From: Balneolaceae bacterium
GTDB taxonomy: Bacteria > Bacteroidota > Rhodothermia > Balneolales > Balneolaceae
Direction of reading: 5' to 3'
NCBI GenBank assembly: GCA_003555185.1
Contig: PWFZ01000059.1
Span: 1 to 5,918, forward strand
DNA length: 5,918 bases
Position 1 is the first letter of the stretch. Each line of letters begins with the position of its first letter. Shown in pieces: positions 1-5,552 of the stretch. Both the position numbers and the translations under genes were made by a program. The notes under the pieces are model-generated. The model searched no databases, was not told the DNA's origin, and worked only from the letters and a program-made list of their open reading frames with translations.

Positions 1-2
1 AT

Positions 3-389
3 CCGCAGGGGTACTATTTTGGGGGAAATAATATGGCACTTTCACCTGATGCACTGCTCAAGATTGGCAGAATGATGATGGACCTGGGTGTGTATAACGA
101 CCAGAGAATTGTATCAGCTGAGTGGATTCTGGATTCTGTAAAAGTATATGGACGCAGCAGTTTTAATCCTTATGATTATGGGTATATGTGGTGGCGGAGA
201 GATGTTGGGGATTATGAAGTGGTTTTTGCCTGGGGAAATGGTGGGCAATACATCATGATACTGCCGGAATTAGGAACTGTTGTATCTATTACATCTAATT
301 TGGCTAAAGATAATAGCTCCAGGAGATATCAGCGCGATATGTTTGATTATCTACGGGATTCGCTCATTCCATTTGTAGAGAACAGTTGA
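3..389 (+). CDS. Serine hydrolase, beta-lactamase family (class C / PBP4*-like), C-terminal part only
   Basis: The reading frame is open from base 3 to the TGA at 387-389, giving 128 residues. The start lies beyond the left edge, so the internal ATG at 33 is not a real start: the residues before it (YYFGGNNMALSPDALLKIG) are already typical family sequence. Seen: the 'GG-N-MALSPDALLKIGRMMMDLG' block, 'NDQRIVSAEWI', 'YGYMWW', and 'AWGNGGQYIMILPELGTVVSITSN' split over residues ~75-110. These match the C-terminal half of the beta-lactamase family (Pfam Beta-lactamase, PF00144). The WGNGGQ stretch sits where true beta-lactamases carry the KTG/HxG box, so it is probably an esterase, peptidase or amide hydrolase rather than a resistance enzyme. 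The SxxK nucleophile and any signal peptide are outside the window. It converges on the M28 gene with only 23 bases between the stops. The family call is solid; the substrate is unknown. Confidence 0.85.
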   Translation, partial: PQGYYFGGNNMALSPDALLKIGRMMMDLGVYNDQRIVSAEWILDSVKVYGRSSFNPYDYGYMWWRRDVGDYEVVFAWGNGGQYIMILPELGTVVSITSNLAKDNSSRRYQRDMFDYLRDSLIPFVENS

Positions 390-412
390 ATCCCGCTGAT
401 CGTTAAACCGGG

Positions 413-1798
413 TTAATCTCTGAACGGCATCGGGTAAACAGGTACTCCAACATGGCCGTCTTCGCTCACTGAACGTACGCCAAATATCCAGTTGTCTTTA
501 GAAATCAGTTCTGCAGTATAGTGGGTTGATGTTCCCACAAATTCTTTATGCTGCCAAACAGGAGATGTAGTCTCTCGCCAAAGAACCTCATATCCGGCAA
601 GATTTTCCGTTTGGGATGCTTCCCATCTTAAACGGGTACTATTTTCCAGGTTGGAAATATTCATTCCTACGTTAACCGGAGGTTGAGGTGATCTGGCAAG
701 GTTAGCCATTGCAGCCAGGTTTACTTTGGTAACACGACTTACATAAGGGTAGTCTACGAATTCCGGCAGATCGCCGTACTGCACACCATCTTCTACACGG
801 ACGTCTTCATGCTGATGCTTAAACTCTTCATTAGGTTCGGAAAATCGTACAGCCGGATAGCCAAGTCGGACAAATGGGCGGTGATCTCCACCTCGTAGAT
901 ATCTGTCGAGTCGGTATATTAGCCAGATATCCATGTTTGGAACATAGCTTTCCGATACTTCTTTGATTGTTCGAGCCAACTGTCGGGTTGGCATATCACT
1001 CTCACCGCCGGTTTGCAAATATCGTAATGTATTGGAATCTAACTCTCGCTGAGGGGGAACTCCTTCTGCGAAAAGTCGCACTTTGTACGGATCATAGAGT
1101 TTTCCGTCTTCTGCAGCGTGGTTCCCAATAATATCGTTTGTAAACATACCGGCAATATTTTTGCCTTCCTCGGATGCTTCTTCGGCCCATTTTGCGGCGC
1201 CAAGCAAGCCCTGTTCTTCGCCCGATACAGCCATAAACACCAATGTCGCAGGAAAATCGTAATTCGACATAATTCGTGCCATCTCCATTACGGCAACCGT
1301 TCCGGATGCGTCATCATTTGCACCGGGAGCGTCGCTTTCATAATCCATGATGTCGGCTACACGAGAATCATAATGACCGCTCACTACAAAAATCCGATCG
1401 TCATTTGGATCTGTTCCCGGTAAGGTAGCTACAATATTTACTATTTCGGTGGGCCTGGAGATACGTCCTGCAGGCTCCTGAACATAACTGTGAAATTCAA
1501 CTTCAAGGCGTCCGCCTGATTCTTCGCTGTACCGCTCCATTTCAGACTTTATCCACTCACGCGCAGCACCAATTCCAAAGGTGTTACTCTCCGTTTCCGC
1601 CATGGTATGGCGGGTGCCAAAATCGGCAAGCCTGTAGACATTTTTTTCGATTGTGTCCGCCGAAACATCATTCAGCATCTCCTGAATTTGTGAATCCAGG
1701 TTATTAAGTAATATAGTGTTCGATTTATTTTGCACAGATGTGCAGTGAACCAGAAGAAAAGTAGAAAAGATTAAAAAAATAGTGGCGATAAATCGCAT
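413..1798 (-). CDS. M28-family zinc metallopeptidase, predicted lipoprotein, with C-terminal fibronectin III-like domain
   Basis: Predicted di-zinc aminopeptidase/carboxypeptidase-type enzyme of family M28, anchored in the envelope as a lipoprotein. I choose the ATG at 1798 (461 residues). A TTG at 1828 would add ten residues in front of the signal peptide and overlaps a promoter-like -10. From the ATG the protein starts MRF, runs into a hydrophobic stretch and reaches a lipobox-like LLVHC with Cys19. The metal-site motifs appear in family order: HYDSR (His142, Asp144), GANDDASG (Asp162/163), SGEEQGLLG (Glu194/195, catalytic Glu and ligand), TNDIIGN (Asp222), and a late KHQHED (His328 or His330). 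The active site therefore looks intact. Residues ~374-455 (from PQPPVNV, through LRWEAS and GYEVLWRE, to WIFGVRSV) read as a fibronectin type III-like beta domain, as seen in related secreted M28 enzymes. The gene lies 119 bp downstream of the symporter gene on the same strand. The substrate, dipeptides or longer peptides, cannot be determined here. Confidence 0.92.
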   Translation of the reverse strand: MRFIATIFLIFSTFLLVHCTSVQNKSNTILLNNLDSQIQEMLNDVSADTIEKNVYRLADFGTRHTMAETESNTFGIGAAREWIKSEMERYSEESGGRLEVEFHSYVQEPAGRISRPTEIVNIVATLPGTDPNDDRIFVVSGHYDSRVADIMDYESDAPGANDDASGTVAVMEMARIMSNYDFPATLVFMAVSGEEQGLLGAAKWAEEASEEGKNIAGMFTNDIIGNHAAEDGKLYDPYKVRLFAEGVPPQRELDSNTLRYLQTGGESDMPTRQLARTIKEVSESYVPNMDIWLIYRLDRYLRGGDHRPFVRLGYPAVRFSEPNEEFKHQHEDVRVEDGVQYGDLPEFVDYPYVSRVTKVNLAAMANLARSPQPPVNVGMNISNLENSTRLRWEASQTENLAGYEVLWRETTSPVWQHKEFVGTSTHYTAELISKDNWIFGVRSVSEDGHVGVPVYPMPFRD

Positions 1799-1827
1799 AT
1801 GGTAGGGTAAAGTTATTGTTGAATACA

Positions 1828-1856
1828 ATTATCACCGAATTGCCCTTAAGAATCAA
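1828..1856 (-). promoter_or_regulatory. Candidate sigma70-like promoter for the M28 peptidase gene
   Basis: On the minus strand TTGATT (bases 1856-1851) is followed by exactly 17 bases and then GATAAT (1833-1828), which matches TATAAT at 5 of 6 positions. A transcript starting about seven bases later would have a leader of roughly 20-25 bases before the ATG at 1798. The alternative TTG start at 1828 overlaps the last base of this -10, so the promoter, if real, also rules out that longer start. Caution: primary sigma factors of Bacteroidota proper prefer TTTG / TAnnTTTG, and AT-rich DNA gives chance matches. Confidence 0.4.
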
Positions 1857-1917
1857 CTTTTAGATGTTAAAACTTAATACAATTCTTTTAAAATTGATTA
1901 ATTAGAATGACGTAAAA

Positions 1918-3669
1918 CTATATTTTTTGAACGACGTACCAAAGTCCGCCTATCCCCACAACGAAACATCCCAGGCCTAGGGCCATTGATTCAAAGAAAA
2001 TTTGACCCATTCCAAACAGAAGTGAAATAATGGCAATTGCACTGATTGCGGTATATCCTATTCCGGGGAGCAGTGAGTAAGTCTCTTCGCCCTGTTTTAG
2101 GAAGCGGCTCCAACCCGGTCCGCCAGGTTTTACGCGATCAAAGAATCGCTGAAGAGTTTCCTCATCATCCGGTTTTGTGATAAATGTTGCAGTGATCCAG
2201 ATGGTTGTGGCAAAAATGGTGGTAAAAATCATTTTTGAGGCAAAATCATCGTACCCGAAAACCGGCGCTAAAAAACTACCGATGGCGGCGGCAGACATAG
2301 CTGCAATTTCACTCCAGGCATTTATTCTCCACCAGAACCAGCGAAGCATGTAAACCAAACCTGTACCCGCACCAATGGATAGTATAGCTTCCCAGCCGCC
2401 TTTTACTGTATCAAACATAAGAGACACAGCAACAGCGGCAAGCATCATCAGCAGGGTGGTCCAGCGGGAGACAGCTACATAGTGTTTCTGAGCTTTCTCT
2501 TTGGATTCAAATTCTGATTCCGGTTTTAGGAAGGGTTTATAAAAGTCATTTACAACATAAGATGCACCCCAGTTTAAATGGGTAGAAACGGTTGATACAA
2601 ACGCCGCAAGGAAAGCTACTGCAAGCAGTCCTAAAAGTCCTGCAGGAAGAAGTTTTAGCATTAGCAAGGGATATCCGGTTTCGGGATCATCGAGCCCGGG
2701 ATAAACAACCATGGCTACAAGGGCGACTAAGATCCATGGCCAGGGGCGAAGGGCGAAATGTGCAACGTTGAACAGAAGTGTTCCGCCAACGGCATTTTTC
2801 TCATCTTTGGCCGAAAACATTCGCTGCGCAATATAGCCGCCACCGCCCGGCTCTGAGCCCGGGTACCAGGAGGCCCACCACATCATACCAACCCATACAA
2901 GGGCCGTGGCAATGGCAATGTCGGGGCTATTGAGCGGATTGATGGAGAGCATGGAGTGGCCTACTCCAAAAAGTTCTGTAATTTCGGTTTGCAGCTGATC
3001 GAGTCCGCCAACATAACTGACGGCATAGTAAGCCAGTAAGATGGAGCCACCCATGGCAATAATGAACTGAATAAAGTCGGTGATGATCACGCCCCAAAGT
3101 CCGGAAAAAGCGATATAAATTCCGATAAACAGATACATTACCAAAATGATTAACCACTCACCTTCCATGGCAATAGGGCCCAGATTCACGACCATATTTT
3201 GGGCACCAAACAGGACGGTTAATATTTTCGCCATACCAACGGTTACCCATCCCAGGATAATACAGTTAATTGGAAAGGCGAGATAAAGAGCTCTGAATCC
3301 GCGTAATATTCGGGCGGGTTTGCCGGTATAACGAAGCGATATAAACTCAACGTCAGTAATAACATCAGCCCGTTTCCAGAGTTTGGCGTATAGAAACACC
3401 GTAAAAAGACCTGAAAACATGAAGTTCCACCAAATCCAGTTTCCGGCAATTCCATCACTGGCAATAATACCGGTTACGGCAAGGGGAGTATCAGCAGCAA
3501 AAGTAGTTGCCACCATGGATATACCAATCAACCACCAGGGTAAATCTTTCCCACTCGTAAAATAATCTTCAAGTGTGTCTTGCCCGCGTTTTTGAGCGAT
3601 ATAACCAACAACAACCATTAACAGGATGTAGCCGCCGATTACGGTATAATCAAGCCAGTTGAATGGCAT
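1918..3669 (-). CDS. Na+:solute symporter, SSS family (SLC5-like)
   Basis: A 583-residue integral inner-membrane protein with about 13-15 hydrophobic segments, beginning at residues ~7-25 and ending with a helix at ~560-580. This is a normal size for the sodium:solute symporter family (PF00474), which couples Na+ entry to uptake of sugars, amino acids, carboxylates or similar solutes through the LeuT fold. Family signatures seen: EDYFTSGKDLPWWLIGISMVATT (residues 34-56, read in two parts), DTPLAVTG, GLWGVIITDFIQF (190-202), EPGGGGYIAQRMFSAKDEKNA (273-293) and the helix AAFVSTVSTHLNWGASYVV (355-373). Ser359, Thr360, Ser362 and Thr363 in that helix fall where the Na+ site lies in characterised members, and the matching half of the site would be in IGISMVATT. 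The ATG at 3669 starts a natural N-terminus (MPFNWLDYTVIGGY); no clear Shine-Dalgarno precedes it. It is transcribed toward the M28 gene; co-transcription is possible, but the 119-bp gap holds its own promoter candidate. I cannot assign a substrate. Confidence 0.93.
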   Translation of the reverse strand: MPFNWLDYTVIGGYILLMVVVGYIAQKRGQDTLEDYFTSGKDLPWWLIGISMVATTFAADTPLAVTGIIASDGIAGNWIWWNFMFSGLFTVFLYAKLWKRADVITDVEFISLRYTGKPARILRGFRALYLAFPINCIILGWVTVGMAKILTVLFGAQNMVVNLGPIAMEGEWLIILVMYLFIGIYIAFSGLWGVIITDFIQFIIAMGGSILLAYYAVSYVGGLDQLQTEITELFGVGHSMLSINPLNSPDIAIATALVWVGMMWWASWYPGSEPGGGGYIAQRMFSAKDEKNAVGGTLLFNVAHFALRPWPWILVALVAMVVYPGLDDPETGYPLLMLKLLPAGLLGLLAVAFLAAFVSTVSTHLNWGASYVVNDFYKPFLKPESEFESKEKAQKHYVAVSRWTTLLMMLAAVAVSLMFDTVKGGWEAILSIGAGTGLVYMLRWFWWRINAWSEIAAMSAAAIGSFLAPVFGYDDFASKMIFTTIFATTIWITATFITKPDDEETLQRFFDRVKPGGPGWSRFLKQGEETYSLLPGIGYTAISAIAIISLLFGMGQIFFESMALGLGCFVVGIGGLWYVVQKI

Positions 3670-3725
3670 ATGGAATGTATTGAGTTAATGGGTTGAATAT
3701 GACGGGGCTGAATTCCGCATAATTC

Positions 3726-3872
3726 ATGAGCAATAAAAGTAGAAAATATCATCCCGAATATAGACGAACAGAAGCACAATCCAAATATGGAACCGTTTCC
3801 GAACTGATAATTAATCAGGAGGTTTTGAACGGTTTTAGCGTTTTTCCTTTTCTTACATTAAAATTCCGTTAA
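3726..3872 (+). CDS. Doubtful small ORF, 48 codons, upstream of the DUF72 gene
   Basis: An ATG-to-TAA frame in the divergent gap encodes 48 residues: a basic N-terminal half (MSNKSRKYHPEYRR...) and a hydrophobic tail (FSVFPFLTLKFR). Its TAA lies 11 bases before the ATG of the DUF72 gene, so it could act as a leader ORF. No ribosome binding site is visible before its ATG, no family is recognisable, and a 48-codon frame can arise by chance in this composition. It also occupies the space where promoters for both flanking genes must lie. I list it as a candidate only. Confidence 0.15.
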   Translation: MSNKSRKYHPEYRRTEAQSKYGTVSELIINQEVLNGFSVFPFLTLKFR

Positions 3873-3883
3873 TTTATCGAACA

Positions 3884-4750
3884 ATGTCTATAAAAAAATA
3901 CCATATCGGATTAACCCAGTGGGGGCTCAAAGACTGGGTCGGTAAATTCTATTCTGATGGTGCCAGACCGGATACTTTTTTGCGGGAATACGCCACGGTG
4001 TTTAATTCAGTTGAGGGTAATACCACGTTTTACCGGGCTCCTTCACCTAAAACTGTACTGAAGTGGGGAGATCAGGTATCAGACGATTTTAAGTTTTGCT
4101 TTAAGTTTCCGATGGGAATTACTCATTATAAAAGATTGAAGAATACAGAAGATGAGGTTCTTCAATTTCTGGATCTTTTTGAACCCATTCGTGAAAAGCT
4201 CGGACCCTTTCACATTCAATTGAGCTCACAGTTTTCTTATAATGAATTTGAAAAACTGGAAAAGCTGTGCGACATATTACCGCCCCACTACAGTTATGCC
4301 ATAGAAGTACGGCATCAGGATTTTTACGATCGTGGAAAAAAGGAGAGAAGGTTGGAGGAGTTGCTGAAAAGTAATATAATTGATCGGGTTATTTTTGATA
4401 CCCGTAAGCTGCACTCTATTCAGACTGATGATCCTGTGATTAAAAAGGCTCAACAGAAAAAGCCGAAAATTCCCGTTCGGTTTGATGAGACAGGCAGCCG
4501 GCCGTTTGTGCGATTTGTAGGAGCAAATGATATTCTTAATAATGAAGCGTACTTAAAAGAATGGGCTATTATCGTTGCCGATTGGATTAAAGGCGACCTA
4601 CATCCCTATGTATTTATTCACGCTCCCGATACCGTTCACGGTCCTAAACTTGCGCGGTATTTTCACCAGGTATTATCACGATTTATTGATTTGAGCCCAA
4701 TGCCTCAGTGGCCTATTGATCGTCAAAATGAACAATTGGGACTATTTTAA
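3884..4750 (+). CDS. DUF72 / YecE-like protein with C-terminal QLGLF
   Basis: A 288-residue cytoplasmic protein of the DUF72 family (PF01904), close in length and sequence to E. coli YecE as I recall it. Shared blocks: HIGLTQWGLKDW (residues 7-18), FNSVEGNTTFYRAPSP (40-55), DDFKFCFKFPMGITH (67-81), YAIEVRHQDFY (138-148), RVIFDTRKLHS (168-178), AQQKKPKIPV (189-198), RPFVRFVGAND (206-216) and YVFIHAPDT (242-250). Known structures of the family are TIM barrels. No biochemical function is established; an endonuclease IV-like DNA-binding role was once proposed computationally for the Thermotoga member TM1631 (from memory). The last five residues, QLGLF (284-288), resemble the bacterial sliding-clamp binding consensus QL(S/D)LF. 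The ATG at 3884 gives the expected N-terminus; no good Shine-Dalgarno lies at the proper distance. The gene stands alone: divergent from the symporter and convergent with the fasciclin gene. Confidence 0.93.
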   Translation: MSIKKYHIGLTQWGLKDWVGKFYSDGARPDTFLREYATVFNSVEGNTTFYRAPSPKTVLKWGDQVSDDFKFCFKFPMGITHYKRLKNTEDEVLQFLDLFEPIREKLGPFHIQLSSQFSYNEFEKLEKLCDILPPHYSYAIEVRHQDFYDRGKKERRLEELLKSNIIDRVIFDTRKLHSIQTDDPVIKKAQQKKPKIPVRFDETGSRPFVRFVGANDILNNEAYLKEWAIIVADWIKGDLHPYVFIHAPDTVHGPKLARYFHQVLSRFIDLSPMPQWPIDRQNEQLGLF

Positions 4751-4786
4751 ATAAAAAAAGATCGCTCCCGTAAAGAAGCGACCTTT
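4751..4786 (-). terminator. Rho-independent terminator for the fasciclin gene (weaker on the + strand)
   Basis: Arms 4757-4766 and 4777-4786 form a 10-bp stem around a 10-base loop. Read on the minus strand, AAAGGTCGCT pairs with AGCGATCTTT with one G-U wobble, and a run of T follows at once (bases 4759-4753). On the plus strand the wobble becomes an A-C mismatch and only a short T run (CCTTTAG) follows, so it would stop DUF72 transcription less well. It lies between two convergent genes, where a shared terminator is expected. Confidence 0.85.
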
Positions 4787-4791
4787 AGAGA

Positions 4792-4816
4792 AATTAGACT
4801 TTATTGCAGTCTAATT
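4792..4816. repeat. Perfect 9-bp hairpin overlapping the fasciclin stop codon
   Basis: AATTAGACT (4792-4800) and AGTCTAATT (4808-4816) are exact reverse complements separated by seven bases. The right arm, read on the minus strand, contains the TAG stop (4813-4811) of the fasciclin gene. With the terminator next door this makes two tandem hairpins at the mRNA 3' end. No T run follows directly on the minus strand, so it is not itself a standard terminator; it could protect the mRNA end or help stop transcripts coming from the DUF72 side. Confidence 0.6.
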
Positions 4817-5233
4817 CATGATTACAGAATCAATAACATGAACCAATCCGTTTGATGCGCCAATATCTCCTTGTTCAATTTCTACATCAATCGCAGGTCC
4901 TGCTTCTTCAGCGGTAACTTCACCTTGGAATAGGTGACCGATAACGATGTTTTGCATTCTTTCCGGATTAGACTGAATTTGTTGCAAATCTTCACCTAAT
5001 GCTTCAAATGCTTCATCAGTCGGTGCCAAAACGGTAAATGGTCCCTGCTCTGAAATTACTGCATCTAATTCAGTTTCTGCAAGCATACTTGCAAAAATTG
5101 AATGGTCATCACTTTGATTTACAATTTCAACGACATCTCCATCTTGAGCTGTGGCGCTATCAATATTTAAGCTGAAAGCAAACACAAAAGCTAAAATGGT
5201 TGCGAGGGTGGAAAATCTTTTACTAGTAATCAT
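4811..5233 (-). CDS. Small secreted fasciclin (FAS1) domain protein
   Basis: A 140-residue protein consisting of a signal peptide and one FAS1 domain (PF02469), a fold used for adhesion and surface or matrix interactions. Residues 1-29 form a Sec signal peptide: Lys5/Arg6, a hydrophobic core LATILAFVFAF, and an ATA-Q cleavage site at 29/30. The mature protein of about 111 residues shows both conserved FAS1 boxes: GPFTVLAPTDEAFEAL (64-79) and ASNGLVHVIDSVI (126-138). The central His-containing motif is IGHLFQGEVT (98-107), where many members have YH. The stretch between this and the last box is about 20 residues shorter than usual, although the frame is intact. The mature part is strongly acidic. 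The ATG at 5233 is preceded by a weak AGAG four bases upstream. The gene is probably monocistronic, with a good terminator behind it and a palindrome in its leader or promoter region. Confidence 0.93.
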   Translation of the reverse strand: MITSKRFSTLATILAFVFAFSLNIDSATAQDGDVVEIVNQSDDHSIFASMLAETELDAVISEQGPFTVLAPTDEAFEALGEDLQQIQSNPERMQNIVIGHLFQGEVTAEEAGPAIDVEIEQGDIGASNGLVHVIDSVIMN

Positions 5234-5260
5234 TTATCTCTTTATTAAGTTAGTATTCAT

Positions 5261-5283
5261 CATATTTAACTTATTTAAATATG
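5261..5283. repeat. 9-bp inverted repeat in the fasciclin leader/promoter region
   Basis: CATATTTAA (5261-5269) and TTAAATATG (5275-5283) are perfect reverse complements with a 5-base spacer, 27 bases upstream of the fasciclin ATG. The dyad could be an operator for a dimeric regulator or a weak 5' UTR hairpin. It is all A/T except the outer C/G pair and one spacer base, so chance is a real possibility. Confidence 0.45.
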
Positions 5284-5347
5284 ATTTCGTTCTTATTACT
5301 TTATAGGTAGTACTTAGTAAATTGTTTCATGTAAAATAAACAAAAAT

Positions 5348-5519
5348 AAACCGTATTAAATACTGGTAATTAAACACGTTTACAGATGCTGATTCTTAGC
5401 TTTAGGTTTATTGAGATTATTAGGCGAAAAGAGAAAAACTGTTCACTAAAAAAACAAAACCGGAAAACGTATTGATGCAGCCGGATTTGTTGGTGAACAA
5501 CTGTTGAAAAAACCGTATT
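5348..5519 (+). repeat. Dispersed 10-mer AAACCGTATT, two exact copies and one variant
   Basis: AAACCGTATT occurs at 5348-5357 and again at 5510-5519, and AAAACGTATT (one mismatch) at 5464-5473, all in the same orientation within the gap before prfC. This may be a repeated binding site or coincidence; the spacings of 116 and 46 bases are not regular. Confidence 0.3.
5440..5499 (+). promoter_or_regulatory. Long imperfect stem-loop upstream of prfC, possible mRNA leader element
   Basis: The outer stem is TGTTCACTAA (5440-5449) with TTGGTGAACA (5490-5499): ten pairs, one of them U-G. The inner stem is CAAAACCGG (5455-5463) with CCGGATTTG (5481-5489): eight pairs and one A-A mismatch. The stems are separated on the left side only by a bulge of five A, and the loop is 17 bases. 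The single wobble favours RNA from the plus strand, that is, the prfC transcript. It ends 53 bases before the prfC ATG and lacks a T run, so it is not a terminator. No known riboswitch class is recognised. Confidence 0.4.
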
Positions 5520-5552
5520 TTGAAGGCTAGCTAACTTTTGAGAAATACTATT

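Larger units (their letters stand above)
5234..5552. other. 319-bp AT-rich divergent intergenic region (fasciclin / prfC)
   Basis: Nothing convincing is coded here; stop codons interrupt all frames, and the one longer minus frame (5370-5636) runs into prfC antisense and looks like no protein. The region must hold the promoters for both flanking genes. I see a 9-bp inverted repeat close to the fasciclin start, a short palindrome TAAACACGTTTA (5371-5382), a repeated 10-mer AAACCGTATT, and a long imperfect stem-loop before prfC. A minus-strand TATAAA (around 5310) is a possible -10 for the fasciclin gene, but I found no convincing -35. No TAnnTTTG element with correct spacing was found for prfC; TAACTTTTG at 5532-5540 is one base off and very near the start codon. 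Confidence 0.6.

Noticed and set aside
403..416. Near-palindrome TTAAACCGGGTTAA at the convergent stop codons
   Set aside because: No loop, two mismatches and no T run, so not a terminator; too short to call an operator.
1118..1423. 101-codon plus-strand ORF
   Set aside because: It lies wholly inside the M28 gene, antisense to well-conserved catalytic motifs; its translation is Cys/His-rich with no family resemblance.
1857..1917. AT-only inverted repeats after the symporter stop (for example CAATT/AATTG on the minus strand)
   Set aside because: Five-pair A/T stems without a G/C core are expected by chance here; not a credible terminator.
2927..3464. Two minus-strand ORFs of 76 and 73 codons inside the symporter gene
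   Set aside because: Out-of-frame shadows of the symporter; the correct frame carries SSS motifs throughout.
3383..3565. 60-codon plus-strand ORF
   Set aside because: Antisense shadow of the symporter's N-terminal helices.
3825..3864. TTGAAC (3825) with TACATT/TAAAAT (3854-3864) as a promoter for the DUF72 gene
   Set aside because: The spacing is far longer than 17 bases and does not fit the Bacteroidota -33/-7 layout either.
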